From Clostridia bacterium (lineage in GTDB: Bacteria; Bacillota; Clostridia; Christensenellales; Aristaeellaceae), in contig JAFSNT010000103.1 of NCBI GenBank assembly GCA_017443295.1, forward strand, positions 1 to 35,223: DNA of 35,223 nucleotides, in the 5' to 3' direction. Positions 24,433-32,036 of the stretch are shown here, piece after piece. Within the stretch, counting starts at the first letter, position 1; every line of letters starts with the position of its first letter. The translations under genes and the position numbers were made by a program. The notes under the pieces are model-generated. The model searched no databases. It worked only from the letters and a program-made list of their open reading frames with translations, and had not been told where the DNA came from.

Positions 24433-25545
24433 CTATAATAAATCCACCAATACGCGGTTTTGCAGGTCCATGCCCCGCCGGGTGAGCTTCAAAAAACCGT
24501 TTTCCCGGATCACCAGGCCGTTTTTCAGGGAATTTTTCAGCTTTTCCCCGTATACGTCCCAAAGGGGTACGCCGTGCATGCGATAAAACGCTTCCTCGGA
24601 TACGCCCTCCACGGTGCGAAGGCCTAACATCACGCTTTCAAACCGGGCGTCCTCCGGGGTGAGGATCGTTTTTTCGGGGGGCTTGCCCGCCAGATAATCG
24701 TCCAGGGCGGGGGGATTGCGATAGCGTACACCGTCCAGAAAGCCGCAGGCGGAGCTGCCTAAACCGATATACTCTCTTCTTCGCCAGCAGTCTAAGTTAT
24801 GGCGGCAGGCAAAGCCCGGCAGGGCGAAATTGCTGATTTCGTACTGGATGAAGCCGCGGCGGGAAAGGGCGCTTCTGCACAGTTCGTACATGTCCCGTTC
24901 CGTTTCTTCATCCGGCAGCCGCCACGCGCCGCGCTCCACCTGATCGTGCATTTTCGTGCCTTCCTCCACGATCAGGCCATAGCAGGAAAGATGGGTGGGG
25001 GAAAGGGACAGGGTTTTTTCCAGTGTTTCTTCCACGTCGGAAAGGGTTTGGCCGGGCAGGCCCAGCATCAGATCCAGGTTCAGGTTGGAAAAGCCCCGGG
25101 CTTTGGCCATGGATACGCTTTCTTCCACCTGCTCCCAGGTATGGATGCGGCCCAGGAGCCGCAAAAGCCGCTCCTGACATGCCTGCGCCCCGAAGGACAG
25201 GCGGTTGACGCCGCCTTTTTTCAGCGTTCGCAAAAAGTCTTCCGTCACCGTGCCGGGGTTGCACTCGCAGGAGCATTCCGCGTCGGGCAGAAAATCAAAG
25301 GTATTCCGAAGCGCCTCCAAAATCCGCTCCATCAGCGCGGGGGGCAGCAGGGAGGGCGTGCCGCCGCCGACATACAGGGTGGCGACGATAACGCCGGGAT
25401 CGGCCTTTTCCTTCATTTCCCCGATCAGCCGATCTGCATACGCTTCCATATCCTTTTCCCGCCCCGCGAAGGAGGGAAAATCGCAGTAGGCGCATTTTCT
25501 TACGCAGAAGGGGATGTGTACGTACAGGCCAACTTCTTTTCTCAT
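24433..25545 (-). CDS. hemW: HemW-like radical SAM heme chaperone
   Basis: A 370-residue radical SAM protein. The N-terminus YVHIPFCVRKCAYCDFPSF contains the CxxxCxxC cluster (C14, C18, C21). The residues after it, D-F rather than a fourth cysteine, favour HemW over the true coproporphyrinogen dehydrogenase HemN. LYVGGGTPSLL, CECNPGTVT, GVNRLSFGAQACQERLLRLLGRIH and GLPGQTL are the family blocks, and the C-terminal HemN_C region follows. HemW binds heme and hands it to apoproteins. The start codon overlaps the stop of the DUF5711-like gene by 4 bases, so the two are translationally coupled. Confidence 0.94.
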   Translation of the reverse strand: MRKEVGLYVHIPFCVRKCAYCDFPSFAGREKDMEAYADRLIGEMKEKADPGVIVATLYVGGGTPSLLPPALMERILEALRNTFDFLPDAECSCECNPGTVTEDFLRTLKKGGVNRLSFGAQACQERLLRLLGRIHTWEQVEESVSMAKARGFSNLNLDLMLGLPGQTLSDVEETLEKTLSLSPTHLSCYGLIVEEGTKMHDQVERGAWRLPDEETERDMYELCRSALSRRGFIQYEISNFALPGFACRHNLDCWRRREYIGLGSSACGFLDGVRYRNPPALDDYLAGKPPEKTILTPEDARFESVMLGLRTVEGVSEEAFYRMHGVPLWDVYGEKLKNSLKNGLVIRENGFLKLTRRGMDLQNRVLVDLL

Positions 25546-26663
25546 TGCAGCTTAACGGCGTATACGTCGCTGTCGCAGGCCAGCAGGGCCACGCCGTTTT
25601 TCAGCATGCCCAAATACTGCGTCACTTGCTGTTCGCCCAGCGCCTCGGACAGGCCGATGGGGTCGAACCGCTTGGCGTTCACGTCGGCGCGGTAAACCAT
25701 ATCCGGGGAAAAGGCGTAGATCCTGCGGCCGTACAGCGCCGCGCTGATGCACAGGGAGGGCAGGGAATAGCGCTTGTCCGTTTTGCCCCAAATCAGGCGC
25801 AGCTGATTGATATTGTTGGATTCGGAGATGGATTTGGTGGGCGTGAACAGCAGCATGGCCTCGTTGCCGTTCACCGCGCTGTCGATCATCTGCCAGCCGT
25901 AGACCAGCACCGTGCCGCTGGGATCCAGGGTGCCCCGGTAATTGTACTTGCGAATCTGCTGGGTGCTGACCACGTTCAGCTGTTGGCCCGCGTAAACCAC
26001 GGCGTACACCAGATGATCGCCCAAGGAAATGCTGCCGCTGCGGCTCACGTGTAACCGATAGGTGTTCAGGGTGGTTTCGGGCACGCTGCCGTAGGAGTCC
26101 AGGGCGGTGGTCCACACAAATTCCCCGTCGCTGAAAAAGCCCACGTCCAGCATGATCAGTTCCTTATAGGATTCGCTTTCGATTTCCGCGCGATTGCCCT
26201 GCATATCCTTGATTTCCAGGGTGGGGCCGATATCGCTGCCCATTACGATGCCCACGTATTTGCTGCCCACCCGCACGAACTGGATGGGGCTGGCCAAGCT
26301 TTCGTTGTAGGTGGCGTTTCCGTTGTGGTCAATGATATGCAGCTGGGTGCCCGCCCAGGCGGCGATCATGGAATCGCCGCAGGAAAAGAAGGCGTTTTCG
26401 CCCAGGGGATAGCTCCAGCGCTCCGCGCCGTTGGAACGGAGGCAATAGAGGGTCAGGCCGTCGTAATACAGGATCTCGCTGCCGAAGGGCGTCACGTCCT
26501 GGGTGACCTTGCACCGAAGCTTCACGGCGGAAAGGGATTTCCCGCCGGGGGAAAGCAGCGTGCGGGCGATCAGCACGAACAGCGCCAGCAGCACCGCCGT
26601 CAGCAGCAGCAGGTACAGCCGCCGCCGCTTGGGATTCATGGAGGGAGTTTGGGAAAAATGCAT
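25542..26663 (-). CDS. DUF5711-like membrane-anchored beta-propeller protein
   Basis: 373 residues with a basic N-terminus (PKRRR) and one transmembrane helix (about residues 16-36), placing the rest outside the cell. The exterior part has repeated strands such as ILYYDGLTLYCLRSNGAERWSYPLGENAFFSCGDSMIAAW and a run of W/F-rich beta segments, as in WD/PQQ-type propellers. The overall pattern matches DUF5711-like proteins of Clostridia; I assign this from memory of the family, not from a search. Function is unknown. It is transcribed first in the operon with hemW, and its own promoter lies at the end of the upstream helicase gene. The SD is weak (GGCGGA), which may limit expression. Confidence 0.75.
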   Translation of the reverse strand: MHFSQTPSMNPKRRRLYLLLLTAVLLALFVLIARTLLSPGGKSLSAVKLRCKVTQDVTPFGSEILYYDGLTLYCLRSNGAERWSYPLGENAFFSCGDSMIAAWAGTQLHIIDHNGNATYNESLASPIQFVRVGSKYVGIVMGSDIGPTLEIKDMQGNRAEIESESYKELIMLDVGFFSDGEFVWTTALDSYGSVPETTLNTYRLHVSRSGSISLGDHLVYAVVYAGQQLNVVSTQQIRKYNYRGTLDPSGTVLVYGWQMIDSAVNGNEAMLLFTPTKSISESNNINQLRLIWGKTDKRYSLPSLCISAALYGRRIYAFSPDMVYRADVNAKRFDPIGLSEALGEQQVTQYLGMLKNGVALLACDSDVYAVKLQ

Positions 26664-26712
26664 TTGTGTTTCCGCCTTTTAATTGCTCAGCAGTTGTCGT
26701 TCATACGTTTCT

Positions 26713-26741
26713 ATTATACTATACTTTCCAGTCCGCGTCAA
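26713..26741 (-). promoter_or_regulatory. Promoter of the DUF5711-hemW operon, overlapping the helicase stop
   Basis: On the minus strand, -35 TTGACG (26741-26736), 17-base spacer and -10 TATAAT (26718-26713). The spacer covers the last codons and the stop codon of the SNF2 gene, so the -35 box is coding sequence. This makes a separate transcript for the downstream operon likely. Confidence 0.82.
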
Positions 26742-29700
26742 ACAAAGACAGAATATCTTTTTCCGTGAGCCTGGTGGGCAGCTCCTCGCCGGGGGTGATC
26801 AGCTTATCGAACAGGCGGCGCTTGCGGTCGCTCATGTGAACCACCTGTTCCTCGATGGACTGGTGTACCACCAGCCGCAGCACCTCCACCTTTTTCGTCT
26901 GCCCGATGCGGTGGGCGCGGCCCGTGGCCTGTTCCTCCGCCGTGGGGTTCCACCAGGGGTCGTAATGGATCACCAGATCGGCCCCCGTCAGGTTCAGCCC
27001 CGTGCCGCCCGCTTTCAGGGAGATGAGGAAGACGCCCGTTTCGCCCTTGTTGAAACGCTCCGTCAGCTCTAAGCGTTTGGCGGCGGGGGTTTCCCCGTCT
27101 AAGTACAGGTAAGGAATGTTTTCCTGGGTGAGCCGCTTTTCGATGATGTGCAGCATGGAGGTGAACTGGGAAAACACCAGCGCCCGCCGCCCGGAGGCCA
27201 AAGCGCCGGGCAGAATATCCATGAGCAATTCCAGTTTGCCGGATACGCCGTTGTAATCCGGCAGGCACAGGGCAGGATGGCAGCAGATTTGCCTTAGCTC
27301 CGTAATTGCGGAAAGTACCTCCGCCCGGCCCCGGCTGAGGCCCCTGTCCTTCAAAATCTGATCCACCCGCTCCCGCTTTTGCAGCAGCACCGCGTCGTAT
27401 ACCCGCCGCTGCTCCGGGGAAAGCTCGGCCATGAGCAGGCTTTCCATCTTTTCGGGCAGTTCGGAAAGCACGTCGGCCTTTACTCTGCGCATGAGGAAGG
27501 GGCGGATGCGGCGGCGCAGGTCGTCGGCGTTCTGGCCCTCGCCCCAGCGGCGCAGGAAATCGGTGTACCGGGGCAGATAGCCGGGCAGCACGAAATCAAA
27601 AATGCTCCACAGTTCCCCCGCGTGGTTTTCCATGGGCGTGCCGGTGAGGGCGATGCGGGTGTCCGCCGTCAATTGCTTCACGGCATGCGCCCCTACGCTC
27701 TGCACGTTTTTGATCTGCTGGGCTTCGTCCAGCACGGCGAAGCGGAAGGGAATATCCCGCATGAGAGCGATATCCCGCCGAATGAGGGGATAGCTGGTGA
27801 TGACTAAATCCGGCGCGTTTTTCCCGGAAAGGGCCTCCAGCTGCTCCGCCCGAGCCGTCTGGCTGCCGGAGAGCAGCAGCACGGAAAGCTGGGGCGTGAA
27901 GCGTTCGCACTCGCTGAGCCAGTTGTAGGTCAGCGACGTGGGGGCCACGATCAGGGAGGGCTTGCGCTCCTTTTCGTTCTGCACGGCGGAAAGCAGGGCG
28001 CTGAGCATCTGCACCGTTTTGCCAAGGCCCATATCATCCGCCAAAATGCCGCCCATGCCTAAGGCGTGCAGGGACATGAGCCAGGCGTAGCCCCGCGCCT
28101 GATAGGGCCGCAGGCAGGAAACGGGAGCCTCCGGCGGGGTGTAATTCAGGCTGGCGGCCTGGGCCGCGCCCTCGTCCAGCCTGACGTTCAGGCGGTTTTC
28201 CTGAATAAGGGCGGAAAGATAGGCCGCCCAGCAGGCCCCCAGCTCCTCCTTGCCCGTGGTTTCCTTGTTTTCCGCGATCACCTGGGCCAGGGGCTGCCAT
28301 TCCGAAAGGTCAGAGAGGTCCAGGAACGTGCCCTGCTTGAAGCGGAAATACCGCTTTCTTTTGCGCAGGGCTTCCAAAAGGGGATACAGTTCTTCTACCG
28401 GCGTATCGCCGTCCAGGAGCTTTAATTGCAGGCGGCCGTTTCGCATCTGCATCGCGCCGGAAAGCTGGGGCCTGCGGGGCGTCAGGCGCTTGAAATCTTT
28501 GCTGAAAAACACCTCGGCGCACTGGGTCAGCCGCGCCGCGCCTTCCGTCACGAAATCATAAATGCGTTCGCTGCCGCTCAAATAGACGCGGCCCCTGTAT
28601 ACGTGGAAGCCGTCTTGGGCCAATTCGTCCAGCACGGCCCGCTCGCTCGCCGCGTCCCGCAAAAGCAATGCGTCGCCGGGGGCCGATTCGGGGGAAAAGG
28701 GGTCAAGAGACAGCTGACCGTAGGCAAAGGCCACCTGGGCCGTCACGTCCGGCCCTTCCTTGTCCAAATACACCCGGGCCACCAGGGGCAGATGCAGGAA
28801 ATGGCTTTCCAAGGAAGGGTCGATGGTGACGGTGGCCACCCGCAGCAAAAAGGGCAGCAGCTCGCTCATGACCCGCTGGGTTTCCTGGGCCGAAAAGGAA
28901 AATTGGGCCTCCCGCCCGTCGGAAAACCGATGCAGGGCGGAAAGCAGGCCCCGCTGCTCCGGCGGGATCAGCAGGCATTCCCCGTCCGCCAGCACAAAGC
29001 GGAAATCCCGAGTGAGGGGATAAAGCACGTTGGGAAGCTCGGCGGTGATATTCAGCTTTTGGGGCGACCCGCTCAAATGAAAATTAAGGTTCAGCATCCG
29101 GCTGCCGACGCCGTTCAGGGCGTATTGCTTGCCGTTGATTTGCAGGGTAAAGGGAATGTCCTTGAGGGCGTCCAGCACCCGCACGGCGGCCCGGGGCGGC
29201 AGCAGCATGATCCGCGCTTCCGCGCCGTTCAAGGTCTGGGCGACGCCGTTTTCACAGCATTCGGCTAAGATATCCAATAAATGATTCTGGCTTTCCCCGA
29301 ACCGCATCCATTGGGGGCGGTATTCAAAGCCCTTGCCGAAGGGCAGCGCTTCGCCGCTTTCCCGGCATTGCAGGAAACGGGGAATGTGGCGCACCACGTA
29401 CATCCTTTCTTCCCCGATGCGCAGGCCGATGCGCAGGCCCTCCCGCGTCAGGAATAAAGCGGGGGAAAGGCGAATGCCGTCCGTTTCCGGCAGCATGGAA
29501 TAAACCGCCTCGAACAGGGCGGGCACGGCCAGCTGGGCGCGCCTGCGCTCCATTTCCTGTAGGACGCCCGTTTCCAGGGCGGTCAGGGCGGCGGCCACGC
29601 CGTGGGGGCAGGGATTCTGCCCGCAGTCGCAGCGGATGGCCCCGAGGGAAAGCGAGACCAGGTGCTTTTCCTCGCCGGACACCAAATAAACGATTTCATC

Positions 29701-29805
29701 CTTCGCGCGGCGCGCTTCCCGCACCAGCGCCCGATGGAAGATGGCGCGGCCCTGGGTATAGATTTCCTCTCCCGCTATATCCCGCAGCGTTTCCTCCGTC
29801 AGCAT
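26719..29805 (-). CDS. SWIM zinc-finger SNF2-family helicase/translocase
   Basis: A 1028-residue DNA-dependent ATPase. An N-terminal SWIM zinc finger (C-D-C-G...C-P-H-G, around residues 58-72) is followed by a long bacterial SNF2-associated region (to about 550). The two RecA lobes carry Walker A as ADDMGLGKT (near 590), the DEAQ box (near 693), TGTPMENH (motif III), and motif VI in QATGRAHRIGQ (near 961). Such proteins remodel DNA-protein complexes or RNA polymerase; the role here is unknown. ATG 29805 is chosen because GGGAGGACAAAGC precedes it; an in-frame alternative 13 codons upstream (29844) has no SD. It is divergent from the topoisomerase operon. Confidence 0.94.
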   Translation of the reverse strand: MLTEETLRDIAGEEIYTQGRAIFHRALVREARRAKDEIVYLVSGEEKHLVSLSLGAIRCDCGQNPCPHGVAAALTALETGVLQEMERRRAQLAVPALFEAVYSMLPETDGIRLSPALFLTREGLRIGLRIGEERMYVVRHIPRFLQCRESGEALPFGKGFEYRPQWMRFGESQNHLLDILAECCENGVAQTLNGAEARIMLLPPRAAVRVLDALKDIPFTLQINGKQYALNGVGSRMLNLNFHLSGSPQKLNITAELPNVLYPLTRDFRFVLADGECLLIPPEQRGLLSALHRFSDGREAQFSFSAQETQRVMSELLPFLLRVATVTIDPSLESHFLHLPLVARVYLDKEGPDVTAQVAFAYGQLSLDPFSPESAPGDALLLRDAASERAVLDELAQDGFHVYRGRVYLSGSERIYDFVTEGAARLTQCAEVFFSKDFKRLTPRRPQLSGAMQMRNGRLQLKLLDGDTPVEELYPLLEALRKRKRYFRFKQGTFLDLSDLSEWQPLAQVIAENKETTGKEELGACWAAYLSALIQENRLNVRLDEGAAQAASLNYTPPEAPVSCLRPYQARGYAWLMSLHALGMGGILADDMGLGKTVQMLSALLSAVQNEKERKPSLIVAPTSLTYNWLSECERFTPQLSVLLLSGSQTARAEQLEALSGKNAPDLVITSYPLIRRDIALMRDIPFRFAVLDEAQQIKNVQSVGAHAVKQLTADTRIALTGTPMENHAGELWSIFDFVLPGYLPRYTDFLRRWGEGQNADDLRRRIRPFLMRRVKADVLSELPEKMESLLMAELSPEQRRVYDAVLLQKRERVDQILKDRGLSRGRAEVLSAITELRQICCHPALCLPDYNGVSGKLELLMDILPGALASGRRALVFSQFTSMLHIIEKRLTQENIPYLYLDGETPAAKRLELTERFNKGETGVFLISLKAGGTGLNLTGADLVIHYDPWWNPTAEEQATGRAHRIGQTKKVEVLRLVVHQSIEEQVVHMSDRKRRLFDKLITPGEELPTRLTEKDILSLFDADWKV

Positions 29806-29927
29806 GCTTTGTCCTCCCGTCGCTTGAATTGCAAAAAGACGCATCTTTTATCTATACGACGCGCGTCCTGTTTTTCCTGCAAAAGCGCAAAAGAAATAAA
29901 AGCTTCAACCGGGTCTTGAAACAGCTT

Positions 29928-29996
29928 TTGCAAATGCGGGCAAGATGTGGTACAATAGGCAGGCGGCTTTTTTCGACGAAAGAAAAAGCCGCCTGC
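29928..29996 (+). promoter_or_regulatory. Promoter and 5'-end hairpin of the topoisomerase operon
   Basis: -35 TTGCAA (29928-29933), 17-base spacer, -10 TACAAT (29951-29956). The start site would fall near 29963, inside a perfect 14-base-pair hairpin, GCAGGCGGCTTTTT (29959-29972) with AAAAAGCCGCCTGC (29983-29996), loop 10 bases. The SD GAGGTG and ATG 30020 follow about 20 bases later. It could protect the mRNA end or respond to supercoiling; both are speculative. The 214-base gap to the divergent helicase gene shows no other clear feature. Confidence 0.7.
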
Positions 29997-30019
29997 AACG
30001 AAAGGGAACGAGGTGCTTT

Positions 30020-32002
30020 ATGGCGCAGAATTACGACGCGGGCAGCATCAAGGTGCTGGAGGGGCTGGACGCCGTGCGCATGCGGCCCGGCATGTATATC
30101 GGCTCTACCGGCAGCCGGGGCCTGCATCATTTATTGTGGGAAATCGTGGACAACGCCATCGACGAGGCCATGGGCGGCTTCGCCACCGAGGTGGCGGTGA
30201 CGCTGCATAAGGACGGCTCCGCCTCCGTGTGGGACAACGGGCGCGGCATGCCCGTGGACACCCATCCGCAGTTGGGCGTGCCCGGCGTACAGGTGATTTT
30301 TACCAAGCTCCACGCCGGGGGCAAATTCGGCAACGACAATTACGCCTATTCCGGCGGTCTGCACGGGGTGGGCGCGTCGGTGGTGAACGCCCTCTCGAAG
30401 TGGCTGACGGTTGACATTTTCAGGGATTGGAGCCACTATACCCAGCGGTATGAAAACTGGTACGATCCCAAGCAGAAGAAATTCGTGGCCGGGCATCCGG
30501 TGACGGAGCTGGAAAAGGTGGGCAACACGCGCAAGCGGGGCAGCCTGATCCGCTTCCTGCCGGACGATACGGTGTTTGAGGAAACGGTGTTCAACGGGGA
30601 TACGGTGCGCCGCAGGCTGCGAGAATTGGCGTACCTCAATAAGGGCCTCAAAATCTCCTTTACGGACGAGCGCACGAAGGAGGAAGGCAAGGCCCAGGCG
30701 GAATACTGCTTCGCGGGCGGCATCGTGGATTATGTGAAGTTCCTGAACCGGGACAAAACGCCCCTTCACGAGGAACCCATCTTTTTCGAGGGCAGACGGG
30801 ACGACGTGATCTGCGCCGCCGCCATCCAGTATACCGACAGCTACACCGAATCGGTGTTTTCCTATGTGAACAACATCCCCACCGGCGAGGGCGGCACCCA
30901 CGAAACGGGCTTCCGGGCGGCGCTGACGAAAGCGCTGAACGATTACGCCCGAAAGATCGGCGTGCTGAAAGAAAAGGACAACAATTTGGCCGGTGAGGAC
31001 TTCCGGGAGGGCATCACCGTGGTGCTGACCACCATGGTGAAAAATCCCCAGTTCGAGGGGCAGACCAAGGGCCGCTTGGGCAATACCGAAGTGCGCCCCG
31101 CCGTGGAAGCCGTCGTCACCGAAAAGCTGTATGAATTTTTGGAAAACCTGAAAAACCAGGAGCTTGCGCAGAAGATTCTGGAAAAGGCCGTGAAGAGCGC
31201 CCGGGTGCGGGAAGCCACCCGAAAGGCCCGCAATTTAGCGCGGGCCAAGAACGAACTGGAAGCAGCGCCATTGGTTGGCAAGCTGTCCGCCTGCACGGGA
31301 CGAAAAGCGGTTGATAACGAATTGTTCATCGTGGAGGGCGATTCCGCCGGCGGCAGCGCCAAGCAGGGCCGCGACCGGCGCTTCCAGGCCATCCTGCCCC
31401 TGCGCGGCAAGCCCCTGAACGCCGAAAAGAAGCGGCTAGATCAGGTCTTGGCCAACGATGAATTCCGTTCCATCATCACGGCGCTTGGCACCGGCATCGC
31501 GGAGGACTTTGATCTTTCCTCCCTCAAATACCACAAGGTCATCATCTTAGCCGACGCCGACCAGGACGGGGCGCATATCCGCTCCATCCTGCTCACCTTC
31601 TTCTTCCGCTATATGCGGGATTTGGTGGCGGACGGCCACGTATACATCGGCATGCCGCCCCTGTACGCGGTAAAGAAAAACAACGATATTCACTACGCCT
31701 ACGATGACCGGGAGCTGAAAAAAGCCACGGCGGGGCTGAAAGGCTACACCTTGCAGCGCTACAAGGGCCTTGGCGAAATGAACCCGGAGCAGCTGTGGGA
31801 AACCACCATGGATCCCGCCCATCGCAAGCTCATGCAGGTGACCATCGAGGACGCTGCTGAAGCCGATTCCCTGATCACCGTTCTCATGGGCGAAAAGGTG
31901 GAACCCCGGCGGGAATACATCATCGAACACGCCGAATTCAACAAGGCCGACCATTTTGATGAAAAGCTGAAATCTACCGCCGCGCCCGCAAACGCGCAGT
32001 AA
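30020..32002 (+). CDS. Type IIA DNA topoisomerase subunit B (GyrB/ParE family)
   Basis: The ATPase and TOPRIM subunit, 660 residues. The GHKL site is visible as EIVDNAIDEAMGG, WDNGRGMPVDTHP, GLHGVGASVVNALS and IPTGEGGTHETGF. The TOPRIM part has EGDSAGGSAKQGRDRRFQAI (E near residue 439) and DADQDGAHI (near 513), the metal-binding acidic cluster. The length is typical for Firmicutes and the inserted domain of Gram-negative GyrB is absent. ATG 30020 (MAQNYDAGSIKVLEGL) follows GAGGTG; the open frame extends upstream but through the promoter and hairpin. Subunit A starts 34 bases later, so this is one operon. Gyrase versus topoisomerase IV cannot be settled from this subunit. Confidence 0.95.
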   Translation: MAQNYDAGSIKVLEGLDAVRMRPGMYIGSTGSRGLHHLLWEIVDNAIDEAMGGFATEVAVTLHKDGSASVWDNGRGMPVDTHPQLGVPGVQVIFTKLHAGGKFGNDNYAYSGGLHGVGASVVNALSKWLTVDIFRDWSHYTQRYENWYDPKQKKFVAGHPVTELEKVGNTRKRGSLIRFLPDDTVFEETVFNGDTVRRRLRELAYLNKGLKISFTDERTKEEGKAQAEYCFAGGIVDYVKFLNRDKTPLHEEPIFFEGRRDDVICAAAIQYTDSYTESVFSYVNNIPTGEGGTHETGFRAALTKALNDYARKIGVLKEKDNNLAGEDFREGITVVLTTMVKNPQFEGQTKGRLGNTEVRPAVEAVVTEKLYEFLENLKNQELAQKILEKAVKSARVREATRKARNLARAKNELEAAPLVGKLSACTGRKAVDNELFIVEGDSAGGSAKQGRDRRFQAILPLRGKPLNAEKKRLDQVLANDEFRSIITALGTGIAEDFDLSSLKYHKVIILADADQDGAHIRSILLTFFFRYMRDLVADGHVYIGMPPLYAVKKNNDIHYAYDDRELKKATAGLKGYTLQRYKGLGEMNPEQLWETTMDPAHRKLMQVTIEDAAEADSLITVLMGEKVEPRREYIIEHAEFNKADHFDEKLKSTAAPANAQ

Positions 32003-32036
32003 GCGGAAACTGGTATTGATGCGGAGGAACATCCAT

